A stretch of DNA of 64,000 nt from Rhodopseudomonas pentothenatexigens (GTDB lineage Bacteria > Pseudomonadota > Alphaproteobacteria > Rhizobiales > Xanthobacteraceae), in NCBI RefSeq assembly GCF_900218015.1, contig NZ_UFQQ01000006.1:182811-246810 (forward strand), given 5' to 3'. Of the stretch, positions 1 through 7,714 are shown one piece after another. The notes beneath the pieces were generated by a model. The model was not told the DNA's origin. It saw nothing but the letters and a program-made list of their open reading frames with translations, and did not search any database. Numbering within the stretch: position 1 is the stretch's first letter; the number at the start of each line of letters is the position of its first letter. Made by a program: the position numbers and the translations under genes.

Positions 1-1
1 G

Positions 2-826
2 CGGCTCGCCGCGATCTCGCCGATCCGCTCGCTGGCCACCGTGCGCGAGATCTCCGGCGGGGTGTACAAGAAGCCGTTCGTCACCGCGGGCCCGGCGACC
101 GGCTGGGTCGGCGAGAGCGACGCCCGGCCGCAGACCGCGTCGCCGTCGCTGGATGCGCTGTCGTTTCCGGCGATGGAGCTGTATGCGATGCCGGCCGCGA
201 CCGCGACGCTGCTCGACGATGCCGCGGTGAATATCGACGACTGGCTGGCCGGCGAGATCGACCAGGCGTTCGCCGAGCAGGAGGGCATCGCCTTCGTGTC
301 CGGCGACGGCGTCAGTAAGCCGAAGGGCTTCGTCGCCGTGCCGACCGCGGCCAACAGCGCCTGGAGCTGGGGCAAGCTCGGCACCATCTCGACCGGCGCC
401 GCCGGCGCGTTCGCCGCCACCGCGCCCGGCGACGTGCTGATCGACGTGATCTACGCGCTGCGGCCGGGCTATCGCCAGAACGCCAGTTTCGTGATGAACC
501 GGCGGACGCAGGCGGCGATCCGCAAGTTCAAGGATTCCTCCGGCGCCTATCTGTGGCAGCCGCCGGTCACCGCCGGCGGCCGCGCCAGCCTCGCCGGCTT
601 CCCGCTCGCGGATGCCGAGGACATGCCGGACATCGCGGCGAATTCGCTGTCGATCGCGTTCGGCGACTTCCGCCGCGGCTATCTGATCGTCGACCGCCAG
701 GGCGTGCGCGTGCTGCGCGATCCGTATTCGTCCAAGCCCTACGTGCTGTTCTACACCACCAAGCGCGTCGGCGGCGGCGTCCAGGATTTCGACGCCATCA
801 AGCTGGTGAAGTTTGCCGCGAGCTGA
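2..826 (+). CDS. HK97-type phage/GTA major capsid protein, 5'-partial
   Basis: This is the major head subunit of an HK97-fold capsid, probably of a gene transfer agent or defective prophage (gp5 of the Rhodobacter GTA). The reading frame is open to the left edge, so the N-terminal part, including any scaffold/delta domain, lies outside the window. Visible capsid-family features are a long insertion rich in PATGWVGE-like and FVSGDGVSKPKGF text, followed by the P-domain segment around SFVMNRRTQAAIRKFKDSSG and the closing RVGGGVQDFDAIKLVKF stretch. It ends in TGA at 824. The expected next genes (adaptor and others) do not follow. A REP-like hairpin and accessory genes follow instead, and the terminases lie about 7 kb downstream. 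Confidence 0.93.
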   Translation, partial: RLAAISPIRSLATVREISGGVYKKPFVTAGPATGWVGESDARPQTASPSLDALSFPAMELYAMPAATATLLDDAAVNIDDWLAGEIDQAFAEQEGIAFVSGDGVSKPKGFVAVPTAANSAWSWGKLGTISTGAAGAFAATAPGDVLIDVIYALRPGYRQNASFVMNRRTQAAIRKFKDSSGAYLWQPPVTAGGRASLAGFPLADAEDMPDIAANSLSIAFGDFRRGYLIVDRQGVRVLRDPYSSKPYVLFYTTKRVGGGVQDFDAIKLVKFAAS

Positions 827-843
827 GGCGCCGCGCCGGTTCT

Positions 844-918
844 CCCTCTCCCGCTTGCGGGAGAGGGTCGGGGGGGAGGGCTGTAGGGTGGGTTAGGCGC
901 GCAGCGCCGTAACCCACC
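844..918. repeat. REP-like double hairpin after the capsid gene
   Basis: Two palindromes sit just behind the capsid stop codon. The first is CCCTCTCCCGC-TT-GCGGGAGAGGG at 844-867, a perfect 11-bp stem. The second is GGTGGGTTA at 887-895 paired with TAACCCACC at 910-918, with an inner GGCGC/GCGCC stem. Both resemble dispersed palindromic repeats seen in Bradyrhizobium and Rhodopseudomonas genomes. The first could also act as a transcription terminator for the capsid operon, although no T-tract follows. Confidence 0.7.
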
Positions 919-1158
919 GACAACGTCTCTACCGAGTGCCTGAGCATCGCAGCCGCCGTCCGGTTGATCACTCGATCACGAGCGGGCCTTGATGTCGGCG
1001 AGTAGTCCTGCCAGCTTCGGAGTTAAAGAACAGGGCTGCTCGATCGGTGGTATTTGGAACGAAGGTGGAGCGCTGATAAGCTGCCGGCGAGTTTCCCCTC
1101 AGCCGAAGCGAGGGGGCGCACAGCCTATGGAGGCAGGCCGCCGCCGGAGGTCGGAGCC
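919..1158. other. Rest of the non-coding gap between capsid and DUF2019 genes
   Basis: Together with the repeats before it this makes a gap of about 330 bases after the capsid gene. I see no convincing coding sequence. The only readable signal is a ribosome binding site, GGAGG, at about 1146-1150 in front of the DUF2019 start. Confidence 0.5.
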
Positions 1159-1530
1159 ATGAGCAAGCCGGATCTGCACGGGATGGCGACGCCCGATCTT
1201 GTGGCTCTGTTTGCCAAAGTCACGGTCGACCAGGACGAGGCGTTGCTCGGCAACCAGATCGCGAAGTTCAACCGGCTGTACGGCGTGATGGCCGAGATTG
1301 CGGACGAGCTGAAGTCGCGCGACGGCGACCAGCGCACCGCGCTTCTCAGCCTTTTCGAATATCCCAATATGCAGGTCCGGCTTCAGGCCGCGAAGCTCAC
1401 GCTCGCCGTCGCGCCGGTGGAAGCCCGCCGGCAGCTCGAAGCGATCGCATCCTCGAAGTGGTTTCCGCAAGCCGGCGACGCCGGCATGTGCCTTTCGTTT
1501 CTGGATGATGGGACGTTCAAGCCGAAATGA
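1159..1530 (+). CDS. DUF2019 family protein
   Basis: A 123-residue, mostly helical soluble protein of the DUF2019 type, common in Rhizobiales and without an assigned function. The ATG at 1159 is chosen over an upstream in-frame start because GGAGG stands about 8 bases before it and homologous proteins begin near MSKPDLHGMA. The body alternates helices (ATPDLVALFAKVTVDQDEAL, FNRLYGVMAEIADELKSR) and closes with a GDAGMCLSFLDDGTF-like tail. It is the first cargo gene after the capsid gene, read in the same direction. Some small DUF2019 proteins sit in toxin or immunity neighbourhoods, but nothing here proves that role. Confidence 0.7.
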   Translation: MSKPDLHGMATPDLVALFAKVTVDQDEALLGNQIAKFNRLYGVMAEIADELKSRDGDQRTALLSLFEYPNMQVRLQAAKLTLAVAPVEARRQLEAIASSKWFPQAGDAGMCLSFLDDGTFKPK

Positions 1531-1615
1531 TGCGGCGACGCGACGCTGCAGTGGCTGTCACGCGTATCCTCACCTCGCAGCGCTTATCTGCTCGGTGTAG
1601 TCAGTGCGGAAACCA

Positions 1616-2173
1616 TCAAACCGCAAGCGAAAGCTGGTTCTGCGTCAGCGACTGCATGCGGGCGCTGAGCTTGATCTTGTCGTCGGCTTTGGCGCGGGCA
1701 TGGTTCGACATCGCCGAGACAAGAGTTTGCAGCCCGCCGGCATCCGCCACCGTCACGAACGTCTTGCTCTTGTTGACGAACACGACGGCCTTTCGGCCGC
1801 GAGCCAAAAGCTCAATGATGTTGGACAGCGTGCCGGTGCTTTTGCAGTCCCACACCATCAGGCCGACATCGCTGACACGGGCCATCTCGCGATCCTTGGC
1901 GGTGAAGAACGCTCGGCTGCCGGCTGCGGCGGTCGTCGATACGGTCTGCACCGGCCAATTGCCGACATTGTTGCGCGGCGTCTCGCCGCTGCAATATACC
2001 GTTACCCTCGCGGCTCCATGCTTCGCCAGGCAGGTTTGAATCGACGTGTCCGCCCCATCGGCGTCACCGACCACCACGTCGAGGTCCGAACCGGCGATCG
2101 CCGCGATCCGCTGCTCGACCTGCTTGTCGAGCCGATTGATCGAGATCGAGCCTGCGATGAAAACTGTGGTCAT
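1616..2173 (-). CDS. SLOG-superfamily (Rossmann-like nucleotide-binding) protein
   Basis: A 185-residue protein whose first half reads as a SLOG/YspA-type Rossmann domain. The N-terminal strand is TTVFIAGSISI, then comes the glycine/aspartate motif DVVVGDADGADTSIQ around residues 32-46, then strand HGAARVTVYCSG, and a VGLMVWDCKSTGTLSNIIELL segment that would close the nucleotide-binding site. SLOG domains bind or cleave nucleotide-derived molecules, and many occur in conflict or signalling systems. The gene starts 3 bases after the stop codon of a phosphoribosyltransferase remnant, so the two probably once formed a coupled pair. The exact ligand cannot be read from the sequence. Confidence 0.65.
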   Translation of the reverse strand: MTTVFIAGSISINRLDKQVEQRIAAIAGSDLDVVVGDADGADTSIQTCLAKHGAARVTVYCSGETPRNNVGNWPVQTVSTTAAAGSRAFFTAKDREMARVSDVGLMVWDCKSTGTLSNIIELLARGRKAVVFVNKSKTFVTVADAGGLQTLVSAMSNHARAKADDKIKLSARMQSLTQNQLSLAV

Positions 2174-2176
2174 GAG

Positions 2177-2335
2177 CTACGTCTTCGTGATCGCTGCGGC
2201 GTAGATCCTGCCGATTTTGGGATAGGCTCGAAGCGCCGCACAGGCGGCTTCCATCGACGCTCCCGTATCGAACAAATCGTCCAGCAGCAGAGCGTTCCAC
2301 CGCCCGTTGCCACCGATTGCATCTATATATTCGGA
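2177..2335 (-). pseudogene. Truncated phosphoribosyltransferase, C-terminal remnant
   Basis: About 52 codons on the minus strand read as the end of a PRPP-binding phosphoribosyltransferase: SEYIDAIGGNGRW, then the PRPP loop ALLLDDLFDTGASMEAA, then a final strand and a TAG stop at 2177-2179. An in-frame TGA at 2336-2338 lies directly upstream, and no N-terminal half is present. The fragment ends just before the SLOG gene, so it is probably the remains of its upstream operon partner. The break coincides with the edge of the AT-richer island that starts near 2340, which suggests the island's arrival truncated it. Confidence 0.55.
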
Positions 2336-2436
2336 TCAGCGGAGATGCCTCCTACCGAGCACACAAATCCGTCCTCAAAGCCTCGGAATCACGTCCGAGC
2401 GTTGCGATTAAGAAGAGTAAAAGACCCATTCACTAA

Positions 2437-3297
2437 TTAGCTTCCTTCTGGGCAAACAAAACCAATCGACTCATACCGGAGTTGATCTCGCTTAATGATC
2501 CAGTCGGACTTCGCCAGACTGAAGCTGTCCATAGCCCCCCACCGCGAACGCACTTCTATGGTAAACCCGTCAGGAAACGCGCGAGCACTAACAAAACGCA
2601 TTCCTGTCATATCTTTTACGAGTCGCCAACCCGCTAGATCTTTTAGTATTGCTCCTTCGAGGTTTGCGCCTCGAAACGAAGCCCCTGTTATGTTCGCGCC
2701 TGTTAGGTCGGCGTTGGATAAATCTGCTTTGTCAAAAATAGCATGACTAAGGTCGGCATTGATCAGCTTTGCTCGACGAAGATCGGCACGTCGGAAATCT
2801 GCATTAGTCAGATGAGATCTAGTAAGATTCGCTTCAATCAGCTTAGCTTGCACGAAGCAGGCCCATTTAAAATGACTACCATCGGCATTCGCTTCTTCAA
2901 GATTGGCGTCCCTAAACCGGCCATAGTTCGCAACGATCTCAGTCAAGATCGCCCCGTTCAGCCTTGCTCCGTCCAATTTTATAGACATGACTTGAGCCTT
3001 GCTCAAATCCACTCGCTCAAGTCCGACATGGTCGGCGGCTAATCGTTCAAGCGCAAGAGTTCGGCCTGCGTTCCCGGGCACATCGCCGCTCGAATTTAGA
3101 AGAAGCCAAGCTTGAAACTGCGCTTGTTTCGAAGAGTTTCGATTAGAATCTGCGAACGTAATAGCAGCAAGTGTAACGCCTATGACTGTCAACCATTTGA
3201 AGATGTGCCATTTATCAAGAAAATCGCCAAGCGCTCGGAGGGCTGATATATCATTGATGGCGCGACTAGCAGACGTAACCAACTTCTCTTCAGCCAT
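2437..3297 (-). CDS. Membrane-anchored pentapeptide-repeat protein
   Basis: A 286-residue protein. Residues about 30-50 (WHIFKWLTVIGVTLAAITFA) form one membrane segment. From about residue 95 to 220 there are A(D/N)LXX-type pentapeptide repeats such as ANLEEANADGSHF, ANLTRSHLTNADFRRADLRRAKL and ADLSNADLTGANITGASFRGANLEGA. Such repeats fold as a right-handed quadrilateral beta helix. Some family members mimic DNA, others are scaffolds, and function cannot be predicted from the repeat. The start overlaps the end of the methyltransferase gene by 8 bases, so the two are translationally coupled. Codon use is AT-richer than in the phage genes, which points to horizontal acquisition. Confidence 0.85.
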   Translation of the reverse strand: MAEEKLVTSASRAINDISALRALGDFLDKWHIFKWLTVIGVTLAAITFADSNRNSSKQAQFQAWLLLNSSGDVPGNAGRTLALERLAADHVGLERVDLSKAQVMSIKLDGARLNGAILTEIVANYGRFRDANLEEANADGSHFKWACFVQAKLIEANLTRSHLTNADFRRADLRRAKLINADLSHAIFDKADLSNADLTGANITGASFRGANLEGAILKDLAGWRLVKDMTGMRFVSARAFPDGFTIEVRSRWGAMDSFSLAKSDWIIKRDQLRYESIGFVCPEGS

Positions 3298-4057
3298 CTT
3301 CTCTGCCCTTGTGCAAGAATATCAGCGTTCGTCTGGGTAGGGTATTGACCCGATCAATCTCGGCTTCCCGGATCTTGTAGAAATGGTCCACGGCGCGAGT
3401 GACAGAGGGTAAATCGCCGCCGTAATCGTGAAGGGCTACCACGCCGCCGGGAACTGTACGGGCCCAAGAAAAGGCTAGGTCGGATAATACGTTGTCCGAA
3501 CTATGATTCCCGTCAATGAAACTGAAAAGAAATCGTTGATCTGCGGATAGTTCTACCCCCATCGAAGCTTCAGATCGGACCGATATATTATCGAGGCCAG
3601 CAGTTTCTTGATCAAAACGAGCGCGAATATCTCTTGAGCCAAGTATGGTCGAGTAGATCCAAGACATTGGCTCGCCGCGGGTGTTCTGCGTGCTGTCGAA
3701 GTGTGGATCGAAGACGTCGATGACTAAGACGCCCTTCTGATGCTTGCGCGAGGCGATGGCGAGTTTCGCCGTTCCACCGCCCATGAACGCGCCGATCTCT
3801 AAGATATCGCCATCTAGCGACCAGAGGTCGTGTTCGTCGATATATGCGATTAGCGTTTCGTAACCGACAAAATCGGATCGGAGACCAAGTCGACCAAAGG
3901 CGATCTCTGACCAGACAACGGCTTTTCCGTAGCAGAAGGCGAAAACCTCATCCGCCAATGCCACGAAACGATGCTTGCCCACTCGCGGCCCATCAAGGGG
4001 GCCTGATACATCCTGAGTCAATCGCGGTGTATATTGTGGTGCCATCTGCGTCCTCAT
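3290..4057 (-). CDS. Class I SAM-dependent methyltransferase
   Basis: A 255-residue protein with a Rossmann methyltransferase core. Motif I is DGDILEIGAFMGGGTAKLAI near residues 81-100, the acidic strand-2 end is GVLVIDVFDPHF, and the later FSFIDGNHSSDNVLSDL and PGGVVALHDYGGD segments match the CmcI/Methyltransf_24 type, in which the aspartates bind metal or substrate. The likely reaction is O-methylation of a small molecule or sugar, substrate unknown. It lies 18 bases after the solute-binding lipoprotein gene and overlaps the pentapeptide gene, so it is an internal gene of a five-gene minus-strand operon. Confidence 0.8.
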   Translation of the reverse strand: MRTQMAPQYTPRLTQDVSGPLDGPRVGKHRFVALADEVFAFCYGKAVVWSEIAFGRLGLRSDFVGYETLIAYIDEHDLWSLDGDILEIGAFMGGGTAKLAIASRKHQKGVLVIDVFDPHFDSTQNTRGEPMSWIYSTILGSRDIRARFDQETAGLDNISVRSEASMGVELSADQRFLFSFIDGNHSSDNVLSDLAFSWARTVPGGVVALHDYGGDLPSVTRAVDHFYKIREAEIDRVNTLPRRTLIFLHKGREDG

Positions 4058-4076
4058 CCGGGATTCTGGGGGGAAT

Positions 4077-5339
4077 CTATTTCGGGGTGCCTTCTGCTAG
4101 AATTCGTCGTATGCTGTGTGCTGCCTCCGAGAGGGCAGCGCGTGGCTCGGCGCTGCCCGCGATTATCTTGCTGAGCGCTGCGTTTACGATCTCATGAAGT
4201 CGCGAGTAGTAGGGGACATCTGGCTCAGCCTGCGCTATTTGAATCGAGGCTAACATCAATTGAAACTCGGGGCGCTTTGATTGCAGGCCCGGATCGGAGA
4301 GTATCGATAGTCTGGCGGGGTTTCCACGCGCGGTCTCTGCATACAGTTTCGCGCCATCTTTGCCTGTGGCGTACAAAATGAAGTCGTTAGCCAGACTCGA
4401 ACGCCCGTCCTTTTTTGGTTTAACAAGAACCCAAGTGTGAATGAAGTTCGTGCGGCGTATCGATCCGTCCTGCTGTCTTACCCCTGGCAGCGGAGCGATC
4501 TTCAGAAATCGCGAAGCCGAATCAGATCCTTCTTTCAACAGAGGATAGAGAGCGTTCCATTGCGGAGTACTCAACGCGATGTTTCCTGCCCTCCACTCAT
4601 CGAGGATCTTCAGTGCATTCCAATTCTGAACTTCCGAAGGAACCCCCGCCGACAACGCAAGTCTCTTGAGCTGCTCAGCCGCAATGACGGCTTCATTTGC
4701 ATCGATTCCAACTTCGCCATTTCGGAGAACATATCCGCCGTATGACCAAAGTATCGGGTAGAAAATTTTAGGAAGTTCTTCTCCCGTTTGAGCTGCGAAC
4801 GCAAGGCCATACCTCGCCCCCCTTGGCTTTTCGGATGGCTTCCAGTTCGCGCTCATCTGCTCTAGCTCGTCCCACGTATCAGGAGCGGTTGCCACGATGT
4901 CTGACCTATAGAACGTGAAGAACGTGCTTATGTCGCAAGGCAAACCATATATCTTGCCGTTATATTTTGAATAGACAAGAAGATCAGGATCAGCTTCGGG
5001 AGACCAGTTGGTTATCGGAGATAGGCCGTTCTTGGCCGCTATTTCCGCAACTTTTGTTCCTGGAAAGAAGATGACATCGTAACGGGGGTTCGCGGACTGA
5101 AGCGTCGCTTGAACAAGATTGTCGTATGTGCTTCGACCCAGGGCATCGACTGTGACCTTTACCTGCCTTAGCTTGCCCCATTCTTCGGCCACTCGGCGTA
5201 TTCCATCCGCCTCAAGTCCTTCGCGAACTACTACGGACAGTTGTGCTGGCCCGTTGTGGCTATCTTGGTCGCAATTAGATAGCCCAACACACAGAAGAAT
5301 CGCAGCCACCCTAGAGACATTGCGTAGGTAGTATGTCAT
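4077..5339 (-). CDS. ABC transporter substrate-binding lipoprotein (family 1)
   Basis: A 420-residue extracellular solute-binding protein. The N-terminus is a lipoprotein signal with lipobox LSNC (Cys 23). The rest fits the family 1 carbohydrate-binding fold: QLSVVVREGLEADGIRRVAEEW at the start of lobe 1, then YDVIFFPGTKVAEIA, the hinge segment KIYGLPCDISTFFTFYRSDI, and WDELEQM. Family 1 proteins deliver sugars or related solutes to MalF/MalG-type permeases. It follows its two permease genes with a 26-base gap and is followed by the methyltransferase. No ligand can be assigned. Confidence 0.88.
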   Translation of the reverse strand: MTYYLRNVSRVAAILLCVGLSNCDQDSHNGPAQLSVVVREGLEADGIRRVAEEWGKLRQVKVTVDALGRSTYDNLVQATLQSANPRYDVIFFPGTKVAEIAAKNGLSPITNWSPEADPDLLVYSKYNGKIYGLPCDISTFFTFYRSDIVATAPDTWDELEQMSANWKPSEKPRGARYGLAFAAQTGEELPKIFYPILWSYGGYVLRNGEVGIDANEAVIAAEQLKRLALSAGVPSEVQNWNALKILDEWRAGNIALSTPQWNALYPLLKEGSDSASRFLKIAPLPGVRQQDGSIRRTNFIHTWVLVKPKKDGRSSLANDFILYATGKDGAKLYAETARGNPARLSILSDPGLQSKRPEFQLMLASIQIAQAEPDVPYYSRLHEIVNAALSKIIAGSAEPRAALSEAAHSIRRILAEGTPK

Positions 5340-5365
5340 CGCTTGTCATTCCTGCGTTCTATCGA

Positions 5366-6184
5366 TCACTCTGAATTCGACCTAAAAGTCAGTGACTTAA
5401 TTAGAGTTGCTGCAAGTGCCGCAAGCACAAGAGTCGAGGTTGCCATTGAGGCGAATAGGGGCCCCCAGGCTATCTCGTAGCTTGTCTCAAAAGTAGCAAT
5501 GAAGACAGGCATCGTCCAACTGTTTCGGCCTGTCTGAAAGACGCCTGCATAAAGTGCTTCACTCCAAGAGAATGCGAAGGTCATCAAGCCTGCCAATAGG
5601 AACTCTGAGCGGAGATTTGGAAGCAGGATATGAGTGAAGTAAGCTCCAGGTGACAGGCCATCCATCCTCGCAAGGTCAAAAAGGCCTCCGTCGCTCGTGT
5701 TGGGTGCGTGGAGCCGTTTCAACCGAGGCACAACAATCAGGAGGGCGAGTGGGAGGGCGGAGATGGAGTGAAATATCACGACCACCCAGATGCCCATTCG
5801 AAATGTTGGGAAGTGTTGTTCTGTGAGGAGGATCATCGCAAAGTGTGCAATTAGAAATGCAACGGGCGGAATGCAGCGAATTCCAACTGCGGGGACTAAG
5901 AGATAAAGCCAGTTACCTGGGCGTCGTAGTCCTCCCTGAATTAGCCCGGCCGTGACTAATAGAGTTAATAGCGTGCTTGCAGTTCCGATAATTAGGCTCG
6001 TTTGAAGGGGTGGGACAATGCCTGCCTTGACAATAGAGTGCGCGGTATCGATCAAGCACAGTGGTGACCAAGAGGCGCGTTCGGGTGCGCAGAGAGCGGC
6101 TCTTGATAATAGAAATCCGAACGGTGCCAGCCAGATGGTGAAGGTTGCAATAGAGAGTGTGGTCAAGATGCGAGAGTTGGTCAC
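5366..6184 (-). CDS. ABC transporter permease, MalG-like
   Basis: A 272-residue inner-membrane permease with about six hydrophobic segments. The cytoplasmic EAA-type loop that contacts the ATPase is visible as DLARMDGLSPGAYFTHILLP around residues 170-190. It is the second permease of a heterodimer, starting 30 bases after the MalF-like gene. The first helix starts directly after MTNSRILTTLSIATF. No ABC ATPase gene is found in the cluster, so the transporter must borrow one or is incomplete. Confidence 0.85.
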   Translation of the reverse strand: MTNSRILTTLSIATFTIWLAPFGFLLSRAALCAPERASWSPLCLIDTAHSIVKAGIVPPLQTSLIIGTASTLLTLLVTAGLIQGGLRRPGNWLYLLVPAVGIRCIPPVAFLIAHFAMILLTEQHFPTFRMGIWVVVIFHSISALPLALLIVVPRLKRLHAPNTSDGGLFDLARMDGLSPGAYFTHILLPNLRSEFLLAGLMTFAFSWSEALYAGVFQTGRNSWTMPVFIATFETSYEIAWGPLFASMATSTLVLAALAATLIKSLTFRSNSE

Positions 6185-6214
6185 GGCATTTGTGTCCCTC
6201 GATTTCTGTGTTCA

Positions 6215-7087
6215 TCAAGAAGAAGAGAGGTTGCGAGCCCTGTAGGTGGCCCACACAATTGCGAGAGCAATGCCGCTTACCAGGGTGCTCGCAAGGGCTA
6301 ATTGTGCAGCATCTTCATATTGTCGAAGGGCCACGCCTCGATTGTATACGTCGATTGGCGCTGGCAAGATGTCGGTCAGAGTCTTAAATAGCACCCAGTG
6401 AACATCGTGTGCGCGGAAGGTGTCGACGAACCTGAACAGCCAGATCCATGCTAGCCAGTCGAGAGTTAGCGGAATTTGAATGCTCCAGAAGAGGCTTCTT
6501 TCAGATGCTCCGTCAATTTTTGCGGCGTCGATGATTGTCTGCGGAATGCGTCTGAAAGCAATGAGTAAGGACACGATCACAAGGGGTGTCCAGATCCATG
6601 CGTCGACAAAGAGTAGTGTTAGATACGCCCAGTTGAAGATGCTGAACTCCTCGGTAGTGAAGATTGGTTTCGTACTCAGTAATGGGGGTAAGTTGAGTCC
6701 GAGTGTCTGAAGTAGTGTTGCGAGTGGGCCTTCTGCCTCCAGCAAGAGGCGCCAAAGGAGTGCGAGTGCGACTGGTGGGGTGGCCACTGGAACTGCTGCA
6801 ATCAAGAATTCAACGGTAGTAGTGGGCTGACCAGCTGAGCGGCGTTTCTCGGGCAGGAGTCGGATAACTATTGTTGCAATTGATATTTCGATGCAGGCAG
6901 AAGCGGTGGCGAGCGCGGCTGATCGCCATATGCTGGTCCAGCCGAGGTTGTGTAGTGGTCCGCTCTCTTGCAATGGAGCGATAATAATGCCGTTCGCCAA
7001 GCAAATAAGCAGGATCAAGGGCAAAACGCCAATCAAGAGTACGAATGAATTGGAAAGGTGGGACAGAATGAAAAGTAAGGCTGTCAT
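6215..7087 (-). CDS. ABC transporter permease, MalF-like
   Basis: A 290-residue inner-membrane permease, first gene of the minus-strand operon. Hydrophobic segments include SNSFVLLIGVLPLILLICLA and EFLIAAVPVATPPVALALLW. The EAA loop is IIDAAKIDGASERSLFWSIQ followed by IPL. The sequence is AT-richer than the surrounding phage genes. Typical binding-protein-dependent sugar importers place an ATPase gene in the same operon; here the downstream genes are permease, binding protein, methyltransferase and pentapeptide protein. Confidence 0.85.
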   Translation of the reverse strand: MTALLFILSHLSNSFVLLIGVLPLILLICLANGIIIAPLQESGPLHNLGWTSIWRSAALATASACIEISIATIVIRLLPEKRRSAGQPTTTVEFLIAAVPVATPPVALALLWRLLLEAEGPLATLLQTLGLNLPPLLSTKPIFTTEEFSIFNWAYLTLLFVDAWIWTPLVIVSLLIAFRRIPQTIIDAAKIDGASERSLFWSIQIPLTLDWLAWIWLFRFVDTFRAHDVHWVLFKTLTDILPAPIDVYNRGVALRQYEDAAQLALASTLVSGIALAIVWATYRARNLSSS

Positions 7088-7714
7088 AGCTGGGAGGCTT
7101 GAAATCTATCGAGGAGGATCATGGTTGGTGGTCAATGAGCTACTTGGAGAATGTTGCTAAGTTACACGCTCTATATGTGATGTCGAGCGGGTGGGTGATT
7201 GGATAGCTCCTCCAGGGTGTGCGACATTAGGCGGACTTGCTATGTCGTGGCATGGTCCGGCGGCAGAGGCTCTGCGAGTAATGTCGGCGGTAGGTATAGA
7301 AGGTGGAATGTGCCACCGACGACCGGTCGTAACTTGAATGGAGTCGAAGCATTTCGTGAGAGATGGTTGTGGTAAGCGGCTGATCCTCTCGGAGCTTAAG
7401 GCGGTCGTAGTTGGTGGGGTGTACCGCTTTACCGCCTTCTGAGGCGCCGCCGTGGCGATCTTGTTGAGAACCGCCGGGCCGCGTTCGAGACGTCCTCGTT
7501 CAACGCCGGATCGGTGCGCACCACAGCTTAATCTGAATACGGTTTGGCGGACGCTTTATCCCTCGGGGTTTGGTTGGTCGTTTAACGTCACCATCAAACC
7601 CGCTTCGACTCTTGCGGTCCGCGCCCTGTTCTTTCGGGGCCAAGCTGTCGGGTGATTGCGATCTCAGGACAACGCACCGATTATTGCGGCAAACCGAGCC
7701 CTCCCGGAGCTCTC
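7088..7714. other. Non-coding gap between transporter operon and terminase genes
   Basis: 627 bases without a convincing gene. The promoter of the minus-strand transporter operon should lie near the left end. A 34-codon open frame at 7339-7443 ends at TGAGGCGCCGC, the same bases that surround the capsid stop codon (824-834). This may be chance or a degenerate phage-gene end. The composition shifts from AT-richer back to GC-rich at about 7440, which marks the likely right border of the inserted island. Confidence 0.45.

Noticed and set aside
7339..7443. A 34-codon open frame ahead of the terminases.
   Set aside because: No ribosome binding site, no recognisable family, and length within chance expectation; only noted in the gap description.
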